Made by a program: the position numbers and the translations under genes
Assembly (NCBI GenBank): GCA_031002005.1
Contig: JARYHS010009186.1
Span: 181,128,437 to 181,192,436 of the forward strand
From: Vandiemenella viatica
Taxonomy: Eukaryota; Arthropoda; Insecta; Orthoptera; Morabidae
Length of the DNA stretch: 64,000 bases
Direction of reading: 5' to 3'
Notes under the pieces: generated by a model
The model's database searches: none
The model's input: the letters and a program-made list of their open reading frames with translations, nothing else
What the model was told of the DNA's origin: nothing
Part shown: positions 49,277-62,298 of the stretch, piece after piece
Position numbering within the stretch: the first letter of the stretch is position 1
Layout of the letters: every line of letters starts with the position of its first letter

Positions 49277-50639
49277 CTGTAAAATTCAAAACCATTAAAT
49301 AAATAAACATTTTTTGTTAAGTGAAATAGTAAGATTAATCATAAATATTAAAAGCGCAGTCATTACTAACCTGACATATAAGATGATTTTGTTAGTTGTA
49401 GACAAAAGTTCAGAAAGCAGTAACATTAATAAAAGTAATGGCTTACTTCCTTCAGTCTTATCTCTCCAAGTAATTTTTAATATAAGTAGTGGTTTGATAG
49501 AACAAATTTATTAATCTTTTGGTTACTATGTATGTTCATTCTTGAAATAGTTTACTTTATAAGGTTAAAAAAATCTCCTGTACAAATGTAATAACCTCTT
49601 AATGCAATAATAAAAAATGTTAATCAGCATTGGAGAAATAGTGTTCCGGAAAGAAAAAGAAGGTGGGGGAAGCAGATGCACAATTTGGTTGATGTTCCCA
49701 CAATTTGTAGTTGAAATTCCCTAATTTTCCTACGCTGAAATACTTTAATGAGTGCGTGAATTATAATTATGAAAAACAAATTTTTCTTTCTGTGATTAAA
49801 GTCTTTTCTCCTGAATTTCTAATTTCAAGATTTGAATGGTTTCTTCCTATCACGTTTTTTTAAGCCATTAAATGATAATCAGTTTTCAGAATCCCTGTAG
49901 CCTCTGCAAAAAAGAAATGTAACAACCTTGAACTGAATTTACCTTCTTGGCATAGAACAAACTGCATCAACCCACAATTTTTAGTGTTATTTATAAATTC
50001 AAGTTTCATTAAATGATAAAGTTAAAACAGTGAACATTATTAGTTTTATTTTTGTTACAATGCTCTGAACATTGCAGAGATTTTATACTCGTGATTGGTC
50101 AGCAAATAACAGGAGTGGAACAGATGTTATCCAATTCCTAATACAAAACATATCCTGCAATTAACTACCCCACTTCCAAAGATGGGTGTTTTTTACATTC
50201 TTCATAGTCCACACATAGCTCTAATGGCCATACATACATGGTGAACGCTGACCTTCATCTAACTCTATTAAACAATAAAATATGCCCAAATTGCCTTCTT
50301 CAACTAGGTATCTGAAATTTTTAGAATGATGTAGAACAAATCACTTAACTTTCTCACACTTACTATTCCCTTATATAAAATTATATGCCTTATAATTCAA
50401 TACTTTACTATTTTATGGCTCTCTCCTTCATCTGAATCAATCAATCACTGTGCACACCTATTTCTTAGCTCCTACACTTTCAGAACTATTTCTGTCCTGA
50501 ATTACTCAAATCTCTCCAAAACTATCAGAAATTACTCTAAACATGTTGATTTTAAAGATTTTATTCAAGCAAACCTATAATACTCTATCTAAGACTGAGA
50601 AAAGAATATTTACCCAACCAATACTTCACAATGGAAGAG
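49277..50639. other. AT-rich sequence upstream of exon A, no gene seen
   Basis: Presumed CFAP91 intron. The pyrimidine tract and ACAG acceptor of exon A are at its left edge. No upstream exon or transposon protein recognised. Confidence 0.45.
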
Positions 50640-51033
50640 AAATAGGGTTGAGAACTACACACCTATTAGTTTGACTTCATACAGGCAGCTATATCAGGAA
50701 GAACAGTGACAGAAAGAAGTGATTTTCAAGTCAGCAGCATTGATTTAAGGTTATCCATGTGAATCTTACAGTAGCTAATAGGTTATGTGCAAGATATTTC
50801 AGATGAAATGTACAAAAGAGGTTAAATGTATAATGTGTCACTGCATTTTTTGAAGAATTTTAACAGAATTAGCCAAAGAATGATTATAAACAAGGTTAGC
50901 TCCACTGGGACAAACGAAGAAGTATCTTGTTAGGTGTTGGAATTATAAAAGGTATAAAGCAAAGAGTAAAAGTAAGTAATGAAATATCACGTGAGATGGA
51001 AGTGATAAAAGATGTACCACAGGGGAGTGTATC

Positions 51034-51354
51034 CAGAGCCGCCATAAGCAGGCATGCAAGGCATGCACCGCACGCGGGTGGCACGTTGAGGGGGGCGGCA
51101 AATTGAGTGATTGACAGTCGCCACTATTTTTTTTTTTTAGTTCAACTGCTGCTTCAGGCGGCCGGCGACACTCAGGGTGGCAACAATGGGGGTGGGAGAT
51201 AATGTTCAAAGGGGTGGCAATCTCACAGTATTTTTGACCCGGTTCAGATAATTCCTAGATCCACCACTGGCTGTAATTAGACTGGGGGCGGCATAATCAG
51301 TATTGCACGCGGGCGTTCAAACAGCTAGCGTACAAACAGCTAGCGTCAGGCCTG
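51034..51354. mobile_element. hAT-type MITE, 321 bp
   Basis: Splits the RT box of the surrounding LINE. Perfect 8 bp repeats AGTGTATC at 51026-51033 and 51355-51362. Ends are CAGAGCC and GGCCTG, i.e. CAG...CTG hAT-like termini. No coding capacity. Confidence 0.85.
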
Positions 51355-51639
51355 AGTGTATCATAAGCATTACTGTTCATAACTCTAATGAATGATTCTG
51401 TTGTTGAACTGTAGTCAGAGGCTAAGCTGTTTGCAGATGGCATAAAAGTGTATAATTGAGAGAGAATTGTGTATAAATGCAAAGGTACCTAGACAAGCTA
51501 TTAGTTGGGAGATAAATGTAGAATGAAGATAAATGTTATGAAGAGTCACCTTATTTGGTACACAAATAGCAAAATAAAAGTTTATGCTGCAGAATTAGTC
51601 AAAAAATAGATATCAAGATTCAAGAACTGTCCATGACAA

Positions 51640-52650
51640 TGACACACACAACTCAAAACCAACAAAAACCCTATTTTTCTCACCCAGTTTTTGCCTGGCC
51701 TGGAATCGCTGAACCAAATTCTTCGTTTTAGCTATGACTTCCTCAGATTCTTTCCTGAAATGTGCCACATTCTCCCACTATCCTTCCCACCACACCACGA
51801 GTAACCTTCAGCAGACCACCTAAGCTAAAAAATATAATTGTACATAAATATCAACCCTCTGGTGCTCCTAAACCACCATCCGGTTCCTTCCCATGCAACA
51901 GACTCCAGTGCAAAATGTGCTGTATGCATCCACCTATCACAACCTATTGCAACCCTACAACTGCCATGCCACTTGCACCATAGCTCATCTGATATACCTG
52001 CCTCCACTGCCATATTTCCTACATCGGCCTTTCCTCAAACTCAATATCAATCAGAATGATTGATCACAGACAAACAGTTTACTCCCAAAACCTAGACCTC
52101 CCTGTTGCTTGCCATGCCAGCATTCACAACACCTATGACCTCAATAACTGCTTCATAGTCAGAGCCATTAGAGAACTTCCAGATACCACCTGCCAATCTG
52201 AACTCTACAGGTGGGAATTGGCATATCAACACATCCTGCAGATTAGACATCCCCCTGGCCTTAATTTCAGATAACAAGTTCTATCCTTACCTTCTTATAC
52301 CCATCACTGGCAGGTACAACAGATTTATAAATATATATATGCCTTATTTAAAAAATTTGATCATTTTTACCATAGTTACTATTTTCCCATTTAATCTTTC
52401 TTGTGATTAATACTTGTGATTATATTATCGTTGCTTCCCGCACCACCTCCGACAGTCAATTTAATTCTGTATGTGGCTGTGTCGAGTGCAAGGCTAGCGT
52501 GAGCTCAGCCACTTATTTCTTTCAACTTGGTAAAGGGTTAACATCAAAATATAGTGTTTTTTGTGTTTGTGTATTATTTCATGTTTCTGCTGCCCTCTTC
52601 CCTTCAACTTTGGTGAGTGTTGGGCTTAACTAATCTATCCTTTCCATGTA
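51640..52650 (+). pseudogene. Penelope-like element 3' region inserted in LINE
   Basis: Plus-strand relic reading FLPGLESLNQIL.F, then a PPSGSFPCNRLQCKMCC segment matching the C-rich region before the GIY-YIG domain, then an ELYRWELAYQHILQIRH peptide, and the 3' part with TTCAACTTTGGTGAGTGTTG near 52602. Frameshifted. Confidence 0.65.
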
Positions 52651-53339
52651 AAAAATAAAAGTTTTGTGTGATTATTCAGTGGAAAGTGGTAGTTTGTTGA
52701 AGAAGGAAAACATAATTACCTGGAGATATCTGTTGACAGTAACTGAAATTGAAGGAAGGAGACACAGTGAGATGGTTGTAGCCAAAAGGTTTGCAGTATT
52801 GTATCTGTTTGAGAAAGTAGCAAAAGGATGTACCAAGGAAGTAAGATAAATGGATTTCGAAACTTTTGTCAGGCCCTTGCTACAGTATTGTGAGATGATA
52901 TGGGACCCACATTACGTTTCAAACACTGGAGATGGAATGAATTACCTACATATAGAGGTAATGAACAATATGCCTCAAACTATGAAGGATTTTAAGGAAA
53001 ACATGCATATGGATTGCATATAAGGATGTAGAGAAATTGCTACCAGGGTATGTGCTACATCATAATTAATACTGGTTATTAAAAAATTATTATAAAAAGG
53101 TGCTGCTAAAATTAACTGCACATATGAATTAACCTACACAGCAGTCTATAGGCATTCAGTACCAGCTCATTAAAGATTCAATTTGGTAAGGGTTGGATTT
53201 GCTTTCCCTTTGTTTTCATATTGTGTTAAATCATTTTCCTTTTCTCTTTTCATGGAAGTGATACTTCTCTACCTCTGACAACTAATATGATTAATTTTTG
53301 TATAATGTTGATTAATTCAATTTAATTGTATGGAGTGCA

Positions 53340-53580
53340 CACTATGTATGTATTACACAGGATAAGCCTGAATGTGAAAAACACTCTTTCCACTGATGCT
53401 GATGATGCTACGTCTCCAAGTAGTTGTCTGAAAATTGGGTATAAATTTTGTTGTTTCTCTTCATTGTTGTTTTTGTAACTACACCACACCAGAACTGTTA
53501 CCGCTAACAGATAGACTGCTGGGTCTAGTTTCCCATAGGCACCATTATAAATATCACCATAAATACTTACAAACTTCATA
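53340..53580 (-). pseudogene. hAT transposase C-terminal (dimerisation) fragment
   Basis: Minus-strand frame reads LLGDVASSASVERVFFTF, matching the S-SVERVFS signature of the hAT C-terminal domain. The remainder of the transposase was not seen; ends not defined. Confidence 0.65.
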
Positions 53581-54109
53581 ACATCCGTTTTTTTATTTTT
53601 ACATATTTACCTTTTCATTGATGCAATAAGATTCTGCATATCTTTTTTACACTTCTTACAAATTACTCTGCATCCAGTTTTTCATAAACTATTCTATATA
53701 TCAAAAAAATTGCCATATGGGATCTTTATGTCCTCTACCAGGTATATAAATTTATATCACAATGATCTAGATAACTCGTATAAACACAATTTTACGGCGT
53801 CAGCTGTCAAAACAAAGCGATGGGAATCCCCTTTTCTCCGCCGCCTGCAGATTCATTTCGTCTTTGCACAAACATCAGTTGAATTGCCGTTTTTTTTAAA
53901 TAAAAAAAAAATATGAAAAAATCATGATTAATTTAATTTTTTAAAATTCAATGATTTTCTATTTTCCTGGTTCCTTCGACAAACGAATTAAAACGGGAAA
54001 TTAGTAGAGAACAAAAGTAAATGGGAAATAGCAACTGGAGCAAACGCTTCGAAATGAAATTAAATATACGCCTTGTACACACCCGTGATTCTCTTCACCT
54101 TCTTCCTGT

Positions 54110-54225
54110 ATTCCAATTAATTCCATTCCGACTCTTTTATCATATCAGTTTCTGATTGTGTTTGCAATAATTTCTAGAGACAAATCTAGCAGCCTTCCAA
54201 CTTCTACTGTCCGAGAGCTGTTAAA
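54110..54225 (-). pseudogene. Short LINE C fragment in reverse orientation
   Basis: Complement of the VQKRAARFVSGNY...MIKEL segment found at 55500-55580, about 115 bp long and diverged; lies just upstream of the 54430 copy in the opposite orientation. Confidence 0.6.
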
Positions 54226-54429
54226 AATTTAGGGTAGATATTTGAGGCACCGTAAAAATTTGTATAACATTTCGTCTGTAATTTCTAAGTACAAAATCGA
54301 AGACCTGGCTGAACCTTTGAAGTTTTCCAATTTTTATTTACAGAAAACGTCCTTGAAGCATGACAATCATCTCAAGTACGCACCCTCAAATAGATTTATT
54401 GCTTTGATTGGGTTTACTTTAACATTTAC

Positions 54430-55960
54430 ATTAGTATTGCTGCCAAGAGAAAACGTTTTAGTGGTCATGCTCATCAGTGACATTGTACCTTATCTTGAAA
54501 TATTATTTAAATTGAGTCTAGACACTTGCTGCTAACCACAGGACTGGAAAAGTGCAACAGTAGTACCGGTACATAAGGGAGGGGTGAAAAAGAGAGTTGA
54601 GAATTACAGGCCAATCAGTTTGACATCAGTGGTAGGTAAATTAATGGAAAGATTGATATACAACCACATCAGAAATATATGTGAGGAACGTAAGTGGTTA
54701 TCAAGCAGGCAACATGGTTTCAGGCAAGGATATGCATGCGAATCTCAGTTGGTGGGATATATGCAAGATATTTCAGATGAAATGGACAACGGAGGCCAAA
54801 TTGATAGTGTAGCACTAGATCAGTCTAAGGCGTTTGACAGAGTAAGCCATAAAATGGTAGTAAATAAGAAAAAACCATTGGAGTGGATAAGAAAGTCATT
54901 TGCTGGGTAGAAGAATTTTTAAGAGGTAGAAAACAGAAATTTAGGGTAGGAAATGTAGTATCAAAAGAAGTGGAAGTAAAAATGGGTGTGCCACAGGGTA
55001 GCGTATTGGGACCATTGCTATTCATTATTCTAATGAATAATTGTGTTGATTGTTTACTACCTGAAATTAGATTGTTTGCAGATGACATAATGCTGTATAA
55101 AAGAATCAAAACGATAGAGGATTGTAAACAGTTTCAGGGTGATCTGGACAGGATATCTAGTTGGGTTGGTTAACATGGAATGAAGATAAATGCAAAGAAG
55201 AGTCAGCTTATTAGATACACAAATAAAAAACAAAACATTAATTATGAATATAAGATGGGGAAAGAATTGAAATGTAAATATCTTGGTATTACTTTTGATA
55301 ACAAGCTTAACTGGGCAGGTCACATTGGAAAGGTGGTAGGAAAAGGTTTCAAAATTCTGCACTTGTTGGAGAGAGTGATGGGGGGATGTATGGGAGAAGT
55401 AAAGGAGTTGGGTTACAAAACTTTGGTCAGACCATTGCTCGAATATGGTAGTGTAGTACAGGACCCTCATTTTACGTATCAAATACAGGAGTTGGAGAAG
55501 GTGCAAAAAAGGGCTGCTAGATTTGTTTCTGGAAATTATCGCAGAATGCAATCAGTGACAAATATGATAAAGGAGCTGGAATAGGATTCATTGCAAGACA
55601 GGAGGAGGATGAGGAGGGTCATGGGAGTGTACAGGGCATATACTGGCGATGAGGCATGGAAAGATATTGCAATAGGTATGAAAAGTAGTGCATGGAAGGG
55701 AAAAGATGACCATGACCACAAGCTGGCACTCGATTTCAGGCACAAGGGTGTAGGAAGATTCTCTTTTTTAGGTAATGGTGTCATGGACTGGAATGAGTTA
55801 CCAAGAGAATTGATGAATAATTTACCGAAAACTTTGAAGGAATTTAAAGATAAAATTTGTAGAGGGCAAATGTAGGTAGGTGCAGGATAGGGGGAAGATG
55901 GGTGTGTAGGGAAATTGCCACCGGAGCCTGTGCTCCATTGCAATTAAATTAAATTAAATT
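54430..55960 (+). mobile_element. LINE C family copy, best preserved RT
   Basis: 5'-truncated RT, fragments in two frames: 54540-54880 (ENYRPISLTSVVGKLMERL, RQHGFRQGYA, LDQSKAFDRVSHK), frameshift near 54880, then 54883-55875 with stops at 55171-55173 and 55582-55584: MGVPQGSVLGPLLFI, RLFADDIMLYK, CKYLGITFDNKLNW, LVRPLLEYGSVV, VQKRAARFVSGNY, DWNELPREL. The 3' end CCGGAGCCTGTGCTCCATTG is followed by (AATTA)n. Clade CR1/Jockey-like, unproven. Confidence 0.85.
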
Positions 55961-56254
55961 AAAATCAAATAAATGCTGAACATACTGTATGAGGTTATAG
56001 AACAAACCCATACAATAGATAATTTTTTCATTTAAAATGACGATTATTTTACAAAAATTTCACTCCCCAATGAGACAGAAGGGGATAAAAAATTTTTTTA
56101 GATGTTTTCCTATTAACAGCTTATTTAGATGTATTATATATACAAATATCCTGAAGTGCAAAAAGTCATAAGATACCTCCTAATATCATGTGGATTCCCT
56201 TTTTACCCAGCGAAGCGCAGCAACCCGACTAGTCATTGAATCAAAAATCTACGA

Positions 56255-56600
56255 AAGCCCCTAGAAGAAATATTTAGCCACACTTCCTTTACATCGTCCA
56301 TAATTGTAAAAATGTTGCCAGTGCAGGATGATGTGCACTAACTGTCCCATCGATAAAGCTCCAGATATGTTCGATTGGATTCGTGTCTGGCGATTTTCTT
56401 GGCCAAACCATTCGCTGGAATTGTCCATAATGTTCCTCAAACCAATCATGAAACACTTTGGCCCCGTGACATGACACATTGACATTCTGGAAAATTCCAT
56501 CGTTGTTTGGGAACATGAAGGCTATTAACTGCTGCAAATGTTCTCCAAGCAGCTGAACATAAACGTTTACAATCAATGGCCACTTCTGTTTGTCCAGAGG
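56255..56600 (-). pseudogene. Tc1/mariner transposase C-terminal fragment
   Basis: Frame on the minus strand with CHGAKVFHDWFEEHYGQFQR then RKSPDTNPIEHIW, the SPD-NPIEH-W signature of Tc1/mariner DDE transposases. The usual second catalytic Asp (QDNAPCH) is replaced by NVNVSCH, so it is inactive. N-terminal part absent. Confidence 0.8.
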
Positions 56601-57559
56601 TCCCAGTCCATGCCATTAGTTTCAAATAAGTAATTACTTATAGCAGTCGTAATCGTGTTAGTGTACAAGAAATAATAAAAAAATAATGGTGATTTTTTAA
56701 ATCTTTATATAGGAAATGAGACAAACATCCATTATTTATTACAATTAATTTATTGTGCACTAGGTGTGCCCACGACATCATCCTTGTGGATTCTGAGATT
56801 TGTGCTATTAATTCAGAGTATCAAAGAAATGTTGGATGGGTTGGAAAAATCCTAGGAACAGCCAGGTTTGTTCTCTGTTTTTTGAATCTTCTTCTTTTCT
56901 TCTAAACTTATCATGTATGCAAGTGTTTTAAACACGCGTCATTTGTTTCTATCACCCTTTGAATCTTCCCATCATATAGTTGTCGATGACCCACAGGAAC
57001 ACTTTAGCATGGTTTGCTTAGCTTCTCTGCAAGTAAATATTTGAAGAGTCACTGCCTGGCATATGTACGAACAGATTGCTTTATTTTTATGTATGTAAAT
57101 AAACCATGATGTTAAATCCCTAACTGAATTTCAAAGTCATTTGTTATAGATTGTTTATTTAAACACACATCACCGGGTATATATCGCTAACATTTCAACT
57201 GCGAGAAAGTTTGCTCCATTCAATATTAAATGAGTGCAATTGGAGGTTTCTGCGCCCGGAAAAAATGGTTTTCATGTTTCTCAGGCATTCAACCACCAGG
57301 TCGCACCGATACCTGAGAATCCTGAAAACTACAATTAAATTAGCGACCAATCGTTTTTGTTTATCAATGTATCGATGTCACGTCTAAACATAATTTAGAC
57401 TAATAGCTTTGTTGTTGGCCATGTTCAACAGTTGTTCATAAATCTTTTTAAACTAAGCACCATCTATTAACAACTGTTTATTAATGTTTTTCACCAAAAA
57501 CAGGAACAAAACCATCGAGACATAATCTATCGCCATATACAGTTTCCTTGGAATAGTTG

Positions 57560-58440
57560 ATTTTTGCTTGAAGTGTGCATGCTCATACAAAAATTCCAAA
57601 ATTTAGCTTCAGCATTATGGACGAAATAGGTAGTATAAAAAGTATTGAACATTGTATTACCAGTCATTTGTCATCATCTTATATTAATATGTAAACATCA
57701 AATCATTAAAATGACTTATCTGATGTCAAATATGCACCTCTACTATAAATTGACGAACTGGATTAATAAACATCTTATCTTATCATGTCAGTTGATGACA
57801 TAATCTACGATTATCTTCAATTTACTGAAATCCATTTATTACTTCTTACGTAACACAAGCAGACAAAAATTCCAAAATTTAAGGTTTTGTCTTCCGTATC
57901 ATCGAGAACAGAGTAACTGATGGAAATAAAAAGTATTCTGTGTATTAACTGAAGCGAAGTTTCGTTGAGATACATTGATTATTTTTTAGGAGATGCGTGG
58001 ACAGACAGATGCTTCTATTCAAAATTTAAGGTGGTGGTCTCTGTATCATTAGTATACTTATCAGTAATCGGTCTCTTGTATGATTCCCGATGGTATTAGC
58101 TATCATTATGTTCAGTTTTATTAAAATGCGTTCATTAGTTTTTGCGTGATGCGTTTACAGTAAGAGCAAATAATAAAATTTTACTATTTGGGCCATATAT
58201 CATAAGAAATTTTGTAACTTATGGAGGTAAAAAGCATCATAAAATATTCATATATTCTGATTGACAACACAAGCTACCACTGTGTGCAATCTATTTTAAC
58301 TCCGACCATTGGTTTTTACATGATGCGTGACAATACTGTCAGACAGACATACAGATGGGCAAAAATTCCAAATTTTACGTTTTTGGCATCTCTAAAATCA
58401 GTAATGTACATTTTAATAATTCTTTTGAAATAAATTTAAT
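57560..58440. repeat. Degenerate tandem repeat, about 150-280 bp spacing
   Basis: An AAATTCCAAAATTTA-like box recurs near 57591, 57868, 58018, 58173 and 58364, each followed by a TTTTGTCTCTGTATCAT-type segment and, in some units, TAAAAAGTATT. Irregular spacing and strong divergence. Confidence 0.5.
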
Positions 58441-59928
58441 GTAGTATACACCTTTTCTAATATTCTATTATATAGTATAGATACTCAACGCGTCACCCGC
58501 CATCTCGTGACAGAACTCTTCCTTTTTTTTTTTTTTTTTTTTTTTTTAATGATACGGCTCGGTTGATATCAAAATACACAAATTGCAGATTTGATTAATA
58601 AAATAAAATAAAAAATAAAAAAAATGATCGACGGCATCGTAATTATTTGATATACTCAGTCTCTTGTACCAGTTTCTTGTGAACTCCGCAGTTTGAAAGC
58701 AGATAAAGTCCACTAGTTTCCCGTGAAGGATTCAGTGATTGGAAACATGTTTGTAATAGAGTAACTACACACAGAAAAGGTCTAGCAGATAAAAACTGTT
58801 TGTTTATGATGAAACAGTAAGGTCTGACTGAGGCACGAGTTTTCTTAACATTAGTAGAACAGTTGGAAGACAAAAACAATATTCGAGATGGCTTAAAGAG
58901 AGTTATTTTGGTCGTAAAATCACTAACTATCAGTGGATTATTACAGGTGATACAAATCTGGATCAACTTACGACGCAAACTGTATGATATTAGAAGCAAT
59001 TGACGAATTCGGTCCTTTATTTGTTAAAAAATGTAAAAAAAAATGGGTAATATGTCATTTCCAACTTATGGGATTGTCATAATTATGGTAGCTGAAGTTA
59101 CCCAGTCTATTACAAGAAACATCCAGAACGTTGACCAACTTTCAATAATTATCAGATTCGTCGAAGAAAACGATTTTTCGGCCTTTCTAAGTAGGGTCAC
59201 TAGTCAGAAGACATTTTGGAAGCAGTCCAGGACACCATTGAGACTCGTAACATCAACACTGATAATCGCAGAAGCCAATCGTGCGATAAAGTAGGCAATA
59301 TGTATGAATGCTATAAGTATATCGTTATGTTTTTAGAGAGTTGGAAACTCAAAATAACATTTAATATGAATTTTTAACAAATTTCTTTGTATATATTTAA
59401 ACAGATTTTTTGAAAGTTAAACATATATTAATGTTAATGTTGATAGTTAGCAATAACTTATTCTAAAAGCAGCAAATAGGTGTTGTAAACTTGTAGTTTC
59501 CTTCACTTTTACTAAGGGTTTAGTTATTGGGGCGGCCAATCATATTCGCCCAAAATTTAGAAATACGTCCCTGTACTACACCACCATATTCAAGCAATGC
59601 AGGTTGCCAACTATTGATTAAAAGATTTACTAAATACTAAAAGTAGATAAATTATTTTTTAAATAGAATTTAATGTACTCAACTTCTGAAAAATAGATGT
59701 CTCTCGGTTCCGTTCACATCAATTTTCTTTCGAGCTGATACAGCCAGTGCTCTGTAAGATAAATTTCACAATTTGTTATTATGTTCCACAAGTGCAGAAT
59801 GTGATATCACATTTCTGGAGTGAAAAGTGTTCTGCAACAAAGGTTATATAGTATCAGATACTAAATAATATAACAGTAAACACAATCTGAAAAGAAACTA
59901 AGGTATGATATTCACTTATCAATTATAG
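58441..59928. other. AT-rich sequence, no recognised gene
   Basis: Contains poly-T at about 58523-58548. Open frames of 118 residues (58643-58999, minus) and 83 residues (59043-59294, plus) show no family resemblance; they may be parts of an unrecognised element. Confidence 0.35.
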
Positions 59929-59936
59929 AGTTAGAG

Positions 59937-62290
59937 CATAGGTGTCAAACTCAATTTTGCAGAGGGCCGTATATTAAATTTAGAATGTGTAGGCGGGCAA
60001 GATTCAAATTAAAAAAATGTACTGAATTATTGTAACATTTTATTTATTTAATTGTATAGTATATAATATATGGTTGTTAAAAATCATATCAAAGTTATAA
60101 AAGAGGGTAATTATTTTGAGTTCGAGGATCCAGATACCTGATACCTTGTTTTTGACAAGCTCATTGATGTCAGGTATCATATTTGTTGTAATTATTTTAT
60201 GAATTGATTGGAGATGTTTATTCGTAAGTCTTGTGCGATATTTGTTCTTATTTATTTTCATGACGGAAAACATCTGCTCACATAAATAGGTGCTACCAAA
60301 CATGCTCAGAATGCGTGGTGCATGTTTTTTTAATTCCGGGTAGTTATCCAAACTCTTGAAATATAGTGCATAAAATGTAAGAGCGTTAACCTCTTTAAAT
60401 TTTTCTTTAAAAATACTGTCCGATTGAAAATCTATCAACTCCATTTGCAAATGAACTGGAACCTGTGAAGCTTCAAAATTGAATGGATTGTTGCAAATTG
60501 GGAATTCCATTTCATTCATTTTGTGGAAGTCTTCAAAACGATTGTTGAATTCCGTGATCAGATTTTGCAGAAGTTGAGAATATTGATCCAATTTTATTTT
60601 TTTTGGTTCACTGTGCCAAATGATTTTAAATGAGGGAAATGATCCAAAGTTTAATTTTTTACCTGATTTTTCCACAGCTTCAACTTTGTTTCAAATGCTT
60701 GAATACATTTGAGTGACAATCAGATTTTTACCCTGTAACTTTACATTCTGATCAGTCAAGTGTTTATTCATATCTACCAAAAAGGCACAATCAACCCACC
60801 AGTCATTGTCATAATCAATTGGGTTGCCTTTTTCTAACATTAAAGCTTGAATAGGGTCACGTAATGCAAAAAAATCTTTCTAAAACTACTCCTCGATTGA
60901 GCCAACGAACTAAGTGACATCAGAAAACTTTTCATCCAAATCTTGTAAACACTGCCTGAACTGTCGGTGGTTTAGTCCTCTGCTCCTTATAAAATTTACT
61001 ATTTTAATTATAGGTTGCATGACATGGTCCATTTTTAAATGTTTAGATGCCACTGATTCATGATGAATTATACAGTGAAATCCCACAAAATTCCCTGATG
61101 TTTTCTGTTTTAATTTAGTTACAACGCCCGAATGTTTGCCAGCCATGGCAGGAGTGCCATCCATAGTTGTGCTGCTAAGTATATTCCAGTCGAGTTCATA
61201 TTCTGCTATCAAATGCTCAATTGCAGAATAAATATCATTTGCTGTTGTAGTACCTGTCAATGGAACACACTTTAATAGTTCTTCAGTTAATTCAAAGTTA
61301 CTGTTAATACCTCGTACAAAAACAGCAAATTGAGCTGTATCAACAGCATCAGTGCTCTCGTCAACAGCCAATGAAAAGTTTGTAAAATCTTTAATTTTCT
61401 CCTTCAATTGAAGAACCAAATTTTGAGATAAATCATTTATTCTTGAAGCAACAGCGAAATATTTTGAATTATTGACTTTACAGATGGAAATGAAACATCG
61501 GCAACTTTCAACATACAGTCTTTAATAAAATCACCATCAGTGAAAGTTTTTGATCTCTTCCCGACTTCTAATGAAATAATAAAACTTGATTTCAGGGCAT
61601 CTTCGTTCTCAGTATTAGCTTTAGTAAACATCGATTGTTGACCTTGAAGCTTAAATTTTAAAGATGACAATGTTTCCATTCTTATTTTTTCAGTGTAACA
61701 ATCGAATTTTGATTTATTATTCGTATCATAGTGTCTCCTTAAACTCCTTACAAACAGGAACTATTTGATTGCAAATCAAACATAGTGGTTTACCTTTCCA
61801 TTCTATGAAAAAATATGCAATTCCCATTTAGACTGAAAAACGCTGCACTCACTATCAACTTTTTGTGACATTATGCCAAAATCGTAACAATTATGGAACT
61901 CGACAGAACAATTATGGATATCGCACGCGCACGACACAAACAAATCCACAATACCTTCACAATCGACTCAACTGACTCACGTCGTGCCGACGCTCTCCTT
62001 TTATATCGATATGGAAGGTTCTAGTCTAGACTCGAAGCGCGTGGAAGATTCCACTTGTTGCTAAGAGATTTCGTTACTGTCTATCTCTCTCGCTTGTCTA
62101 GGCACGCGCTGCCCTTGAAATTACTTATAAATGTAGTGTGCGCATTTTAAAACTTCCGTAGAGGAATCGAGTGAAGTCTCAAAGCTCTAAAAAACATGAT
62201 TCATCTTTCTGTGTCACATTGCGATCGCGGGCCGTATTGATAGGACCCGGGGGCGGATGCGGCCCGCGGACCGTATCTTTGACATCATTG
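59937..62290 (-). mobile_element. hAT transposon, 2354 bp, with identifiable ends
   Basis: Flanked by 8 bp repeats AGTTAGAG at 59929-59936 and 62291-62298. Termini CATAGGTGTCAAACTC and (complement) CAATGATGTCAAAG match the CAGGGGTGTCAAA-type ends known for GTF2IRD2-like hAT elements. A subterminal GGCCCGCGGACC region lies near 62260. Carries a decayed transposase on the minus strand. Confidence 0.92.
60040..61871 (-). pseudogene. GTF2IRD2/EPM2AIP1-like hAT transposase, broken
   Basis: Read on the minus strand from ATG at 61871 (MSQKVDSECSVFQSKWE, a decayed BED-type finger area). 61679-61437 has LSSLKFKLQGQQSMF. After a frameshift, 61419-60910 has FSLAVDESTDAVDTAQFAVF and TMDGTPAMAGKHSG, then HCIIHHE. 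Another break, then decayed KGNPIDYDNDWWVDCAFLVD. Finally 60675-60040, with MFGSTYLCEQMFSVMKINKN, the C-terminal dimerisation motif. At least three frame breaks: inactive, but the domain order is complete. Confidence 0.88.
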
Positions 62291-62298
62291 AGTTAGAG

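Larger units (their letters stand above)
50640..53070 (+). mobile_element. LINE C family copy with two nested insertions
   Basis: A diverged relative of LINE C in pieces: 50640-51033 ends in a decayed VPQGSV box; 51363-51640 has the LFADG remnant of the catalytic box (FADD in active copies); 52690-53070 has the thumb region (EVR.MDFETFVRPLLQYC) and the conserved GAAATTGCTACCAGGGTATG 3' end. A hAT MITE and a Penelope-like element interrupt it. Many stops. Confidence 0.72.

Noticed and set aside
58643..58999. 118-residue minus-strand frame
   Set aside because: No recognisable motif, no splice or start context; not supportable as a gene.
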